From: Wenjunlia tyrosinilytica
Lineage (GTDB): Bacteria > Actinomycetota > Actinomycetes > Streptomycetales > Streptomycetaceae
Direction of reading: 5' to 3'
Assembly (NCBI RefSeq): GCF_014646055.1
Contig: NZ_BMMS01000020.1
Coordinates: 62,294 to 126,293, forward strand
DNA length: 64,000 nt
The notes under the pieces are model-generated. The model did not search any database, had not been told where the DNA came from, and worked only from the letters and a program-made list of their open reading frames with translations. Below, in pieces: positions 35,502 through 44,091 of this stretch. The translations under genes and the position numbers were made by a program. The first letter of the stretch is position 1; each line of letters starts with the position of its first letter.

Positions 35502-36734
35502 CTATGCGGGGTGCGGCGCGATCGGCAGGGTGCGCAGTCCCCGAATGAGGATTCCGTCGACCCACAGCAACTCGCTCCTGTCGATGCCCGGTGCCAGGGA
35601 CGGGGCGCGATGGCGGCTCAGGAGTGCGCTGAGGCCGACTCTTCCAGTGAGGGTGGCGAGGTGGGAGCCCATGCACGTATGGACTCCTCGGCTGAAGGAG
35701 AGGACTTTGGCATGGTCCCTGTGGAGATCGAAGGAATCGGGATGAGGGAAGACACGTTCGTCGCGGTTCGCTGAAGCGAGGCAGACCAGCACGGCGTCAC
35801 CGGCGGGCACGACGGTGTCCTCGATGCGGATGTCCGTGGTGGCGATTCGGGTCGGGGAGACCGGGATGGGGGTGTCGTAGCGAAGGGTCTCCCGGACCAG
35901 TGCGTCCACGAGGTGCGGAGCGTGCTGCAGGGCCGGCGCGTGGCCGGGATGGTCGATCAGGGCCAGGACACCGTTGCCGATCAGGTGAATGGGCGCCTCG
36001 TACCCGGTGGCGAGGAGGATGAAGACGGCGGCGGTGACCTCTGCGGCGGTAAGGTCGCCCGGGTTGGTGGCGAGGGTGGAGATGATCCCGCCGTCCGGGT
36101 GCCGGATCTTCTCGCCGATGAACCGCCTGATGTATGCGTGCAGGGCTTCGAGGGCGCTGTGGACGGCTTCTGGTCCGGCGGGGGCGGGGTTGGTCGCCGT
36201 GTCGATCTCCGCGAAGACACGATCCCGGTCGTCAATGGGGATGCCGAGGACGTCGCTGATGACATTCCGCGAGAACGGCTTGGCGAAGTCCCCGATCACA
36301 TCGACGACTTCGTCTTCGGCCAGTGCGTCCAGGAAGCGACGGGCGGTGCGGGCGATGTCCGCGGCCAGGGTGGCCACGTTCCGGGGGGCGAACGGCCTGC
36401 TGACCGGGCGGCGTAGCCGGGCATGGTACGGCGGGTCGATGTTCATCATGTGCTGCGTGACCATGCTCCTGAGGGCATCCGGCACGGTGGCCCAGCCGAG
36501 CGCGGTTCCGTTGTCCTGATGGATCGACCGGACGAGGCGTTCGTCGGTGAGTGCGGCGGATGCTGCGGCATGACGCACGACGAGCCACGCCCGACTGCCC
36601 CGGGGAGTCATGATCTTGTGGGCTGCCCCGGCTTCCCGTAGGCGCGCGTAGATCGGATAGGGATCGCGTTTGGCGACGTCGGCGAACGGATCAAGATCGG
36701 CCGTTGTGATCCCGTCAGGGGCCACAGCATTCAA
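35502..36734 (-). CDS. Cytochrome P450
   Basis: A 410-aa soluble bacterial P450. K-helix ETLR, PERF-type region HPDSFDLHRD, and heme-binding LSFSRGVHTCMGSHLA are clear. In the I-helix LLATGYEAP replaces the usual (A/G)Gx(D/E)T, so the proton-relay Thr is Ala. This is seen in some P450s with atypical chemistry. It is the first gene of a two-gene unit with the terpene synthase-like gene and probably oxidises its product; redox partners are not encoded nearby. Confidence 0.93.
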   Translation of the reverse strand: MNAVAPDGITTADLDPFADVAKRDPYPIYARLREAGAAHKIMTPRGSRAWLVVRHAAASAALTDERLVRSIHQDNGTALGWATVPDALRSMVTQHMMNIDPPYHARLRRPVSRPFAPRNVATLAADIARTARRFLDALAEDEVVDVIGDFAKPFSRNVISDVLGIPIDDRDRVFAEIDTATNPAPAGPEAVHSALEALHAYIRRFIGEKIRHPDGGIISTLATNPGDLTAAEVTAAVFILLATGYEAPIHLIGNGVLALIDHPGHAPALQHAPHLVDALVRETLRYDTPIPVSPTRIATTDIRIEDTVVPAGDAVLVCLASANRDERVFPHPDSFDLHRDHAKVLSFSRGVHTCMGSHLATLTGRVGLSALLSRHRAPSLAPGIDRSELLWVDGILIRGLRTLPIAPHPA

Positions 36735-37077
36735 CCCTGCTCTGGCAGTCGGGCTCGGACGGTACCGCGATCAGCCATCCGAGCCGGGAGGGACCAACCG
36801 CACGGCTCGACAGCCCTGTTCCGCGTCGGCCGACGTCTTCGCGCAGGTGCACCCAAGCCGACAGGACGGACGACCCCATGAATTGCCTCCTCGGTGATCA
36901 CTCGGATTGCCGCGAGAGTTCGTGAGGGCCATGCGCCCCCGGCGGTAAGGCAGGGACATCGGCGTCGGGGCACCCGCGTGTGTCTTTTCCCTCCCCGTAT
37001 CCCGTGCCCACCTGACGGCACCGACACGGCACATCCCCTCCAGCAGGTGCACAGGAAGCACACCGCACACCGCGTAC
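36735..37077. other. Intergenic stretch without a supportable gene
   Basis: Lies between the P450 start and the 3' end of the interrupted beta-propeller gene. It should hold the P450 promoter; no clear motif or terminator was picked out. Confidence 0.4.
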
Positions 37078-38079
37078 TCAGTAGGTGCGGTAGTAAAGCA
37101 GCTGACCAGCCTCTCCAGGGGCTGACTTCTCCCCCGGAATGAATAGGGACACCATCACCGCCCGTGCTCCGCCAGGTGTCTTCAAGACGGTGATCGATGG
37201 ATTGGCGAAAGCGGAACTCCCCTTGGCCGTCCGGATCGACAGCCTGTCTGCGTTACCTGTTTGGTAGTCGTACAGGAAGGTTCGCCAGCTACCGAAGTCA
37301 CCATTGACATACTGGCCTTCAAAGAGGCCGTAAGAGAATCCCGAGAAGACAACGTCGTCACGATCGCCAATGTTTCAGCGCACCCCCCAGTGGAGCAGGG
37401 CGTTGTCGACCTCCTGCTGCTTCGCGGCTTTCCAGGAGGTGAAGTCGGTGAGCGTGGCGCGCATCTGCCGGTCCACTTTGCAATCGGAGTAGTAGTGGCC
37501 GCCGAGCTCGATCACCGAGTGATCGATGTCGGGCGCCAGCCGGACGGAGTAGATGTTCGGAGTCCCCTCGGCGCATGACGACAACGTGCGCGGAGCCTGC
37601 AACGTCCGGGCAGCCGTCCCCGCCTTCAACGAGCTGCGGTTGGGGAAATAGTGCACCGCGATATGATTCGACGGATCCTGCTCCCAGGCGACGAGGTATC
37701 CGCCATTGGACACTTGCTTGATGGTGGGCTGCGAGCTCCCCGCTCCAAAATCTGTGGTGAATGTCCAGTTCATGAGATCGCTGGAAGTCGCCAGGGCGGC
37801 ATGGAACCGTCCGTCCGAGAGGAGCGTGTGGTAAACCGCGAGGTAGTCACCGGACGTGTCTTGGATGATCTTGGCGGCATCCCTACCACGCCCCGTGCTG
37901 TCAGCGGCGGCGTAGCGCCTCGCGGTCGCCCCGTCGACGTCTTCCACGATGTCGCGCAGTGCTGCTCGCGGACCGTCCGAGGCAGCGGGAGCAGCCGGGA
38001 AGGCGCTCGGCCCCGCGTAGGCCGCGATCAAGGCAGCACGGCGGCCTGGCCGGATCCGATACGGCCGAGCACCTGACAA
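37078..38079 (-). pseudogene. Secreted beta-propeller (GH43-like) protein interrupted by an in-frame TGA
   Basis: From a TTG at 38079 (preceded by AGGAGGGGAGGG) the frame encodes an exported protein: a basic, then hydrophobic leader (GRRAALIAAYAGPSAF), then propeller-like repeats (DYLAVYHTLLSDGRFHAALA, GYLVAWEQDPSNHIAVHYFP). At codon 235 (37377-37375) a TGA occurs, yet the same frame continues with clearly coding sequence (NIGDRDDVVFSGFSYGLFEG, YQTGNADRLSIRTAKGSSAF) for 98 more codons to 37078. The blade pattern resembles sialidase/furanosidase-type propellers. Either a recent nonsense mutation, a sequencing error, or readthrough. Confidence 0.7.
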
Positions 38080-38536
38080 TGCCCTCCCCTCCTGGACGCC
38101 CCTCAGTCTCTTGCGCCTCCGTTGTGGCCGACGTTTCGGGTGTTGGTGGTCACTGACAGGTTCGAACCACATCGCGCCCACACACAGGAGTTCAAGATGG
38201 CGAAGCGCCTACGTTGTCCGGATCCCCGCGGCGTGCTGACCGCACTCATGGTCGTGTCTCCCCACCAAAGGCTCGGAGGCAGAAGAGCGGCCATACCCTC
38301 ACCACTTGGTGCTCCGGTGGGTCCAGCTGACGGGAGGCCGCTCCAAGCCCGCCCGCGACGGCCTCCTCAAGCGTCTGCCCACTTCTGGCTACGGAGTGTG
38401 TTGTGCCCACCTGCCAGGACCGTCTCGGCGAACCGAAGCAGGCAAGGTGTGGGGCATTCGTCGACCTATGGCTGACGGATGCCCCTTCTCACGGCCAGGA
38501 AAGAACGATCCCCTTCGAGCTCGCCGACCCGCATCA

Positions 38537-38575
38537 GTGGGAAACGTACGGTGTGCTCCCCTTCAGGTTTGCCAT
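38537..38575 (-). pseudogene. Truncated four-cysteine family start (13 codons)
   Basis: GGAGTCCCC-ATG followed by MANLKGSTPYVSH and a stop. The leader and first codons match the starts of copies E (MANIKRT) and A (MATLKRR), and an intact triple-repeat promoter lies upstream. The rest of the gene is gone, replaced by unrelated sequence. The stretch 38080-38536 shows no other gene. Confidence 0.65.
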
Positions 38576-38618
38576 GGGGACTCCGATGTGCTTCGTGAAG
38601 GAGAGTCCGACGGGGATG

Positions 38619-38675
38619 AAGCTACCTGGCACGGCTGCTCAGTAGCCAGACATGATCCCTGCCCGCAACTGCTCA
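38619..38675 (-). promoter_or_regulatory. Triple YGAGCA promoter element, before the truncated family start
   Basis: Minus strand: TGAGCA (38675), CGGGCA (38665), TGAGCA (38641), -10-like TAGCTT (38624-38619), with the standard spacing. Confidence 0.75.
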
Positions 38676-38712
38676 CCCTTGGCACCGGGCTGGACACCTG
38701 AGTGACGTAGCA

Positions 38713-38912
38713 TCAAAGCGGTGGTGTGGACCACCAGCAGGGGCGCTGCCCGCGCGACCACGGCGCTGCGCCGGTCCCCTCGAGGTCGTGGGCGAGGATG
38801 ACGGCCTGGATGCGGTCGCGGGCTCCCAGCTTCGCAAGGTCGCGGCCGAGATCTGGCACTCGCGCTCGGTGAGGGCGCGCACTCTCTCGATGATCGCGTC
38901 GCCGGACCGCGA
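38713..38912 (-). pseudogene. LuxR-family response-regulator C-terminal relic
   Basis: The fragment reads RALTEREC in one frame and, after a break, LAKLGARDRIQAVILAHDLE in another. These are the start and end of a GerE-type HTH (LTERExEVL ... LxKLxARDRxQAVxxAxE). The middle is missing. Confidence 0.55.
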
Positions 38913-38994
38913 CCGCACGGATCCCCGCCTGGCGGCTCATCCGGGCGCGCGTCCTTCATCGTTCCTGACTCCGACGTCCGGGACTGGGCGTCGG

Positions 38995-39702
38995 TCAGGC
39001 GTCCGGGCTCCCTGCACGTCGGGGGGTGGCTAGGGTGCCGTTGATGAGCACGTGGAAGAACCAGGTCAGGCGTTCTCTGGGCGCGCCGGAGACCAGATCG
39101 GTCCCGAGAGCCGAGGTGCGAGGATGCTTTACCGGATCGACGCCGGCGATCGCCGCGGTCAGGTAGCTGAGTTCGTCGGCGGCGTCGTCGTCGGCGCTGC
39201 GACGGGCGGAGTGCTCGGCCGCAGTCGCGGTGGCCACCAGCAGGAGGACGTCCACGGCCCAGGCCGCCTGCTCGTCCGGGACTCCACCCTCGTGCAGCAG
39301 CGCCAGGATTGCTTCCACGAGGGCCAGGTAGTTCGGGCCGGAGGGGCGGGCAACCAGCGCGGATTGCGCCAGGCTGGGCTGCTCGAACAGCACCCAGGTG
39401 TAGGAGTCGAGGACGGCGACCAGCCGCCGGCGCCAGTCGCCCGCGGCGGTGGCCTGGGTCAGATCGACGGCACCGAGCAGCTTTTCGAGGATCGCCGCGT
39501 GCAGCTCGGCGGTGTTCGCCACGTACACGTACAGCGAGGCCGGCCCGGTGTCCAGCTCCTGGGCCAGACGTCGCATCGTGACGCGCTGCAGGCCCTCGGT
39601 CTGCATGAGCCGGACCGCGGTATGGACGATGCCCTCATAGGTCAGGGCGGGCTTGGCGGGACGCTCGCGGCGGCTGCGGGGCGCGGGAGTTCGAGGCGAC
39701 AT
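38995..39702 (-). CDS. TetR-family repressor with C-terminal TetR_C domain
   Basis: A 235-aa repressor with HTH region LTYEGIVHTAVRLMQTEGLQ, then VTMRRLAQELDTGPASLYVY, and an all-helical ligand-binding domain (WAVDVLLLVATATAAEHSA). An Arg/Pro-rich N-terminal tail precedes the HTH. A GAACATGTTC palindrome overlaps its promoter at about 39716-39725. It is divergent from a ruined MFS transporter gene, its probable former target. A decayed paralogue lies at 12015-12232 with the same operator core. Confidence 0.9.
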   Translation of the reverse strand: MSPRTPAPRSRRERPAKPALTYEGIVHTAVRLMQTEGLQRVTMRRLAQELDTGPASLYVYVANTAELHAAILEKLLGAVDLTQATAAGDWRRRLVAVLDSYTWVLFEQPSLAQSALVARPSGPNYLALVEAILALLHEGGVPDEQAAWAVDVLLLVATATAAEHSARRSADDDAADELSYLTAAIAGVDPVKHPRTSALGTDLVSGAPRERLTWFFHVLINGTLATPRRAGSPDA

Positions 39703-39711
39703 GACCCCATC

Positions 39712-39730
39712 TTATTGAACATGTTCGTCG
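39712..39730. promoter_or_regulatory. TetR operator between repressor and MFS relic
   Basis: The core GAACATGTTC is palindromic and identical to the core of the 20-bp palindrome at 12284-12303. Confidence 0.6.
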
Positions 39731-39745
39731 GACGGCGTTGGCGAA

Positions 39746-40130
39746 GTGGAGTCGCCTGCCATGTCCGCGTCCGCCCCCTCCCCCACGAACCCGGTCGGCC
39801 GAGCCCGTGAGGCACCCAAGATCATACGGCGGGTCCTTCTCCGTTTCCGCCTACACTCCGGCCCTCCGTCCGCTCGACCCCGGCGTGGGGCAAGCTCGGC
39901 GACCTGTTCGACCGCAAGCGCGTGTCCTCGCCTCGGTCCTCGTATTCCTGACCTGATCGGTTCCGTACTCTCCGGCGCGTCCTCGTCCATGAACGCACCG
40001 AGCGCTTGACGGGCGCTGCAAGGGCCCGGGCGCCGGAGGTACGGCCGCGGGCACCTTCACGCTGACAGCGGTCCTTCTTCTCCGCACGAGCGGGGCCGCT
40101 CAGGGCATGGTCACCGCAGTCATGACTGTC
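39746..40130 (+). pseudogene. MFS (DHA2-type) drug transporter relic
   Basis: Pieces of an efflux pump appear in shifting plus-strand frames: PRRGASSATC... then GKLGDLFDRKRV (the conserved MFS loop 2-3 GKLGDxxGRKRV), DLIGSVLSGASSSMN, and ARALQGPGAGG-like then GTFTLTAVLLL. Several frameshifts and at least one stop separate them. The position divergent from a TetR gene is the usual layout for such pumps. Confidence 0.6.
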
Positions 40131-40149
40131 AGGCATCGGTCGCGAGGCG

Positions 40150-40539
40150 CTACTTGTACGCCCATGGCGAGGCCCATGTTTCCTTCGTGGTGTCGTCGTA
40201 GAGCAGGACCTGGCACGCCCCTTGGCTGCCCACCCGGAAGACATAGGTCCATCTCATGCTGAAAAATACATTGAACTTCCCCTGATCACCGAACCAATGT
40301 CCGTTCGCGCACATCAGGTTGAGATCCACCATGTGCCCATGCAGATCCATGCCCGCTTCCACCTTGGCGTCGTAGCCTTCCGGATCGGTGCGGATGCACA
40401 CATGCGACGTTCCCTGAGGACCCGCCGGTCCGCAATTCCAGGAGTCGGCGTGGGCAGAGGATGCGAAAGTCAACGAAGCTGCAGCGAGACCGAGGCTTGC
40501 GGTTAGGGCGGCGAGCGTCCGCCTGACGTTTGTCACCAT
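40150..40539 (-). CDS. Four-cysteine secreted family protein, copy D
   Basis: A 129-aa exported protein, signal cleaved after SSAHA. Cysteines (NC, VC, MC, AC), DPEGYDA, GHMVDLNLMCANGHWFGDQG, YVFRVGSQGACQVLLYDDTT. Closest in the window to copy A. Its ATG follows GGAGCCCCCGG and lies 45 bp from the -10 of the triple-repeat promoter. Confidence 0.87.
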   Translation of the reverse strand: MVTNVRRTLAALTASLGLAAASLTFASSAHADSWNCGPAGPQGTSHVCIRTDPEGYDAKVEAGMDLHGHMVDLNLMCANGHWFGDQGKFNVFFSMRWTYVFRVGSQGACQVLLYDDTTKETWASPWAYK

Positions 40540-40583
40540 CCGGGGGCTCCGACTTCACTCGTGGGGACTGTCTGACGGCGATG

Positions 40584-40640
40584 AAGCTACGTCGCGCGGC
40601 TGCTCGGCCACCAGACCTCAGCCATGCCCTAAAGTGCTCA
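40584..40640 (-). promoter_or_regulatory. Triple YGAGCA promoter element (for copy D)
   Basis: Minus strand: TGAGCA (40640), AGGGCA (40630), CGAGCA (40606), -10-like TAGCTT (40589-40584), with the standard spacing. Confidence 0.75.
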
Positions 40641-40705
40641 CTCGGGCACTGAGACCGTTCCGGGTTCGATGGAGGCTCCCGACTGTCCCCAATAGAGCGG
40701 AGTCC

Positions 40706-41001
40706 AGAAGTGCCACCCTGGGTTCGCTGCGCAGTACGCGCAGTTCGGATCCGGTGGGAAGGTCGACCGGCGGCCGCACGATCGCCACGTCGGTCGCACC
40801 TGTGTCCAGGCCCGCCTCGGGGAAGCGGAAGTCGAACTCCTCGACCTCCAGCGAGACCTCCGGATACGCCTCGCCGAAGGCGCGCAGGATGGCGGGCATG
40901 TGGTCGAGGGCAGAGCCGCTGAGCAGGGCGATCCCGAGCGCGTCCTCGCGCTGGCGCACGATCTGGCTCAAGGTGGGCTGGGACATGTGCAGCAGGGCCA
41001 C
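40706..41001 (-). pseudogene. LysR regulator relic, copy 2 (internal deletion)
   Basis: Reads LLHMSQPTLSQIVRQREDAL then jumps to SGSALDHMPAILRAFGEAYP and FDFRFPEAGLDTGATDVAIV. The segment between helix-turn-helix wing and effector domain is deleted, and both ends are missing. Bases about 40710-40917 are nearly identical to about 16649-16855 of copy 1 but keep the frame that copy 1 has lost. Confidence 0.8.
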
Positions 41002-41123
41002 GGCCCGGTTGAAGCCGCGGCCCGGTTGAAATGGAGCTCCGCGGTGAGGGGCAGCCCGTGTCGATCAGCTGGTCATCGAGAGCATCCCGTGCCCCGGCGG
41101 GCTTCACTCAGACACCAATCCAA

Positions 41124-41490
41124 GGTCTGTCACCTGTCAAACAGGTGATGAATTCGATGATAGAGAGGACGCCCGGCAATCGCGGCAGAGTGGCTGCGAC
41201 CGGCAATGTGGCATTCTCCGCGCCGGACTGCAGCGCGAGAGACTTCTCGAGTCGATCCAGAAAACATCACCCCCTTGACTAGTGATCCCGACGTGCTGCA
41301 ACCTTGGGCTCCACGAGGCGAGGAAAAGTCGGGCACGGCCTGCGGTCGGCGAGCCGACCGGCATTCCCTCGCCGGAGCTCGCCTCGCGACATCCACTGGG
41401 TGGCGACACGGTAGGTGAAACACACTGGCCTCCACACCCCGTCACCTCGCCGCATCCGCCACTGCCGTCGGCTGCGGCGAGGCCCCCGCC
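41124..41490 (+). repeat. Long-range repeat block R1 (copy 2), upstream of ATPase/HTH gene 1
   Basis: Contains a perfect TCACCTGT-CAA-ACAGGTGA inverted repeat (41130-41148), the ATCACCCCCTTGACTAGTGA box (about 41265-41285), and later blocks shared with 30281-30650. No coding frame. At 41640 a GGAGG-led six-codon frame (MTERAR, stop) precedes the regulator gene, possibly a truncated gene or leader peptide. Confidence 0.55.
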
Positions 41491-41718
41491 GACTCCGATG
41501 GGCGGTCACCGAGTGCCTCCGCACCCGAGCAGCGGAGACCCGACTCGCCCGACGAACGGCACCCTCGTTCGACGGCTGTCCTACCGCCACCGGGACACAT
41601 CAGCTGCCCAGCCATCGCAAGCACCACCGGAGGTTCCCAATGACAGAGCGAGCGCGCTGACGAGTCGGCCGTTCAAACGTTGCCATGTGATGGGGGCTTG
41701 GGAGTTGGGGGTTCGTGT

Positions 41719-43794
41719 ATGGATATCGCCGGTGAGAGTCTGGCTGTGCGTCTGGGTTCGGCGCGGGATCGGTCGTTCGTGGGCCGGTGTGAGGAGCTGA
41801 AGAGATTCGGGGCGGCACTTCGGGGTGAGCCGGGGGCCGCGGTGGTCTTCTACCTGCACGGGCCGGGAGGGATGGGCAAGACCGCTTTGCTGCGCCGGTT
41901 CGCCGACCAGGCCGGGCGGGCCGGCCGCACGGTGGTGCATGTCGACGGACAGCACATCGATCCCTGCCCGCTCGCTTTCGAGGCCATGGCGGAGGCGGCT
42001 GCCTCGTCCCGGGACGCCGTGCTGCTGATCGATTCCTTCGAGCACTGCCGGGAGCTTGAAGGCTGGCTGCGGGAGCGTTTCCTGCCCCGCCTGCACGCGC
42101 GCACCGTCACCGTGCTGGCCGCACGGGTACCGCCCAGTACGCACTGGGCATGCGACCCGTCCTGGAGCGGCACCCTGGAAGTGTCCAAGCTGCAACCCCT
42201 GGACGGCGGAACGGCAGCGGCCCTGCTGGCCGAGCGGGGCGTGCCTCCCGAAATGCGTGACGCGGTACTCGCCTTCGCCGGCGGCCACCCCCTGGCACTG
42301 AGCCTCGCCGCCTCGGTCGGCACCCGCACCCGCACGGCCGACTCCACCTGGACACCCACCCCGCAGGTCATCGCCGCACTGCTCGACACCCTGGTCGGTG
42401 GCCTTCCCTCCCGGCACCACCGCCTGGCCCTGCACACCGCCGCACACACCCTGTCCACCACCGAGACCCTGCTCAGCGCCGTCGTCGGCGAGGAACACGC
42501 CGCCCCCACCTTCGACTGGCTGCGCCAACTGCCCTTCTGCCACACCAGCCGGCACGGACTGGTCCTGGACCGGCTCGTCGCCCAGGCCCTGGACCGCGAC
42601 CTGCGCTGGCGCGACCCCCAAGGCTACGAGCGGATGCACCATCAGGCCGGCCTCCAGCTGCTGCACCAGGCCCGCACCGCACCCGAGCCCGACGTGATCC
42701 ACTCCGTACGCGCACTCAGCTACCTCAAACGGCACGGCCCCATGCAGCGCTACTACCGCCACATCACCCACGATCCAGAAGCAACCGAGGAAGCACTGCG
42801 CCCAGGCGACCACGACGCCGTGATAAGCATGACCGAACAGGCCGAAGGCCCCCGCTCGGCCCGCATCGCCCAGTACTGGCTTCACCGCCAGCCGCAGGCC
42901 TTCCGGCTCTACCGGAGCACCCACTCCCACCGACCCGTGGCCTTCATGACCTGGCTCCAACTCACCGCACCCGGTGACGAACTCGACACCGACCCGATGA
43001 CCGCTGCCGCCTGGAAGCATGTCCAAGACCGACCACCCCTGCGGGTCGGCCAGCACCTGGGCATGGTCCGATTCATGATCCACCCACAGGCACACGGCAA
43101 GCTCACCCCCCTCACACAGCTGATGCAACTGCGCATCTGCGCCCACTGGATACGCTCCACCGGCCTGGCCTGGTCCTTCGTGGTCACCCCCCACGCCCGG
43201 CTGTGGGCACCCCTGCTGCACCACCACGGCCACGACCCACTGCAGCGCACCCCCTGGGACCGCACGCGCACACTCACCCTCTTCGCCCACGACTGGCGCA
43301 CCACGCCCGCACAGACCTGGCTCGACCGCACCCAGCCCGGCCCCCTGCACGAACCAGCCCCCACCCACCACACCACCGACACCCCCCTGAACCGCTCACA
43401 GTTCGACCACGCCGTCCGCGAAGCCCTGCGCCAGCTCCACGACCCCATCGCACTGGAGAACAACCCACTACTGACCAGCGGCATGCTCACCCACCACAGC
43501 ACCGACCCGGCAATCGCCCTGCGGAATCTGATCAGCGAAACCATCGATACCCTGCTCGACAACCCCCGCCACACCAAAATGCATGCCGCCGTCACCACTA
43601 CCTACCTCAAACGCATCCGCACCCAGGAAGCCGCAGCCAAACGCCTCGGCCTGCCCTACAGCACCTACCGACGACACCTCGCCCAAGGAGTCCAACGCGT
43701 CTGCGAACTCATGTGGCGAATGCACACCACGACCACCCACTTCGATGCCGACCCGGCCACGGTGGATTCACCCTGGCTCACTGACCACGAGTGA
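41719..43794 (+). CDS. P-loop ATPase/HTH regulator, paralogue 1
   Basis: A 691-aa STAND-like regulator. The N-terminal AAA/NB domain has Walker A YLHGPGGMGKTALLRRF (about residues 45-60) and Walker B AVLLIDSFEHC. A long helical middle region follows (RRHGP, HPQAHGKLTPL). The C-terminus holds a sigma-region-4-like HTH (RTQEAAAKRLGLPYSTYRRH). It has two full paralogues at 51346 and 54208. Start chosen at ATG 41719, where alignment with paralogue 3 begins (LAVRL-SARDRSFVGR). It likely binds DNA in an ATP- and signal-dependent way; targets unknown. Confidence 0.82.
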   Translation: MDIAGESLAVRLGSARDRSFVGRCEELKRFGAALRGEPGAAVVFYLHGPGGMGKTALLRRFADQAGRAGRTVVHVDGQHIDPCPLAFEAMAEAAASSRDAVLLIDSFEHCRELEGWLRERFLPRLHARTVTVLAARVPPSTHWACDPSWSGTLEVSKLQPLDGGTAAALLAERGVPPEMRDAVLAFAGGHPLALSLAASVGTRTRTADSTWTPTPQVIAALLDTLVGGLPSRHHRLALHTAAHTLSTTETLLSAVVGEEHAAPTFDWLRQLPFCHTSRHGLVLDRLVAQALDRDLRWRDPQGYERMHHQAGLQLLHQARTAPEPDVIHSVRALSYLKRHGPMQRYYRHITHDPEATEEALRPGDHDAVISMTEQAEGPRSARIAQYWLHRQPQAFRLYRSTHSHRPVAFMTWLQLTAPGDELDTDPMTAAAWKHVQDRPPLRVGQHLGMVRFMIHPQAHGKLTPLTQLMQLRICAHWIRSTGLAWSFVVTPHARLWAPLLHHHGHDPLQRTPWDRTRTLTLFAHDWRTTPAQTWLDRTQPGPLHEPAPTHHTTDTPLNRSQFDHAVREALRQLHDPIALENNPLLTSGMLTHHSTDPAIALRNLISETIDTLLDNPRHTKMHAAVTTTYLKRIRTQEAAAKRLGLPYSTYRRHLAQGVQRVCELMWRMHTTTTHFDADPATVDSPWLTDHE

Positions 43795-43981
43795 ACAGCC
43801 ATGACCGCGGCAGGCATGCCCCTGTCTCCGTTGGGTCGCCCAGGGTCACCGACGCAACTCACCCGCCGCCTCGAGGAAGCTCGTGCGCGAGCGGACGCGG
43901 CGGGGGAAGACGCGCCCGCTCACTTTGATTCCCGCACGGCCGCGGCTGCCTCCCGCACCAGGTGACCACGAGTGAACAGCC
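43784..43981 (+). repeat. Direct repeat of the regulator 3' end
   Basis: TGACCACGAGTGAACAGCC occurs at the stop of regulator 1 (about 43784-43802) and again at about 43963-43981. A near-identical GAGCACGAGTGAACAGCC spans the stop of regulator 3. The 43795-44091 stretch shows no gene. Confidence 0.6.
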
Positions 43982-44091
43982 GGTGTCACGGTGAGCGCGA
44001 TGAGCAAGCGGGATCCCACGTCACCATGCGGACGCGTCAAGCTCCCCGGACGCCTGCGCTGGAGCGCGCTCAGCAGCGCCGAAGTGCAATT

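Noticed and set aside
41581-43371. A 596-codon antisense frame under ATPase/HTH gene 1
   Set aside because: Repetitive Gly/Val composition mirrors the His/Pro/Ala-rich sense protein; the sense frame has Walker and HTH motifs.
43800-43980. A small conserved ORF starting GTGAACAGCC after the ATPase/HTH genes 1 and 3
   Set aside because: The reading frames diverge completely after four codons, so only the DNA around the stop codons is conserved.
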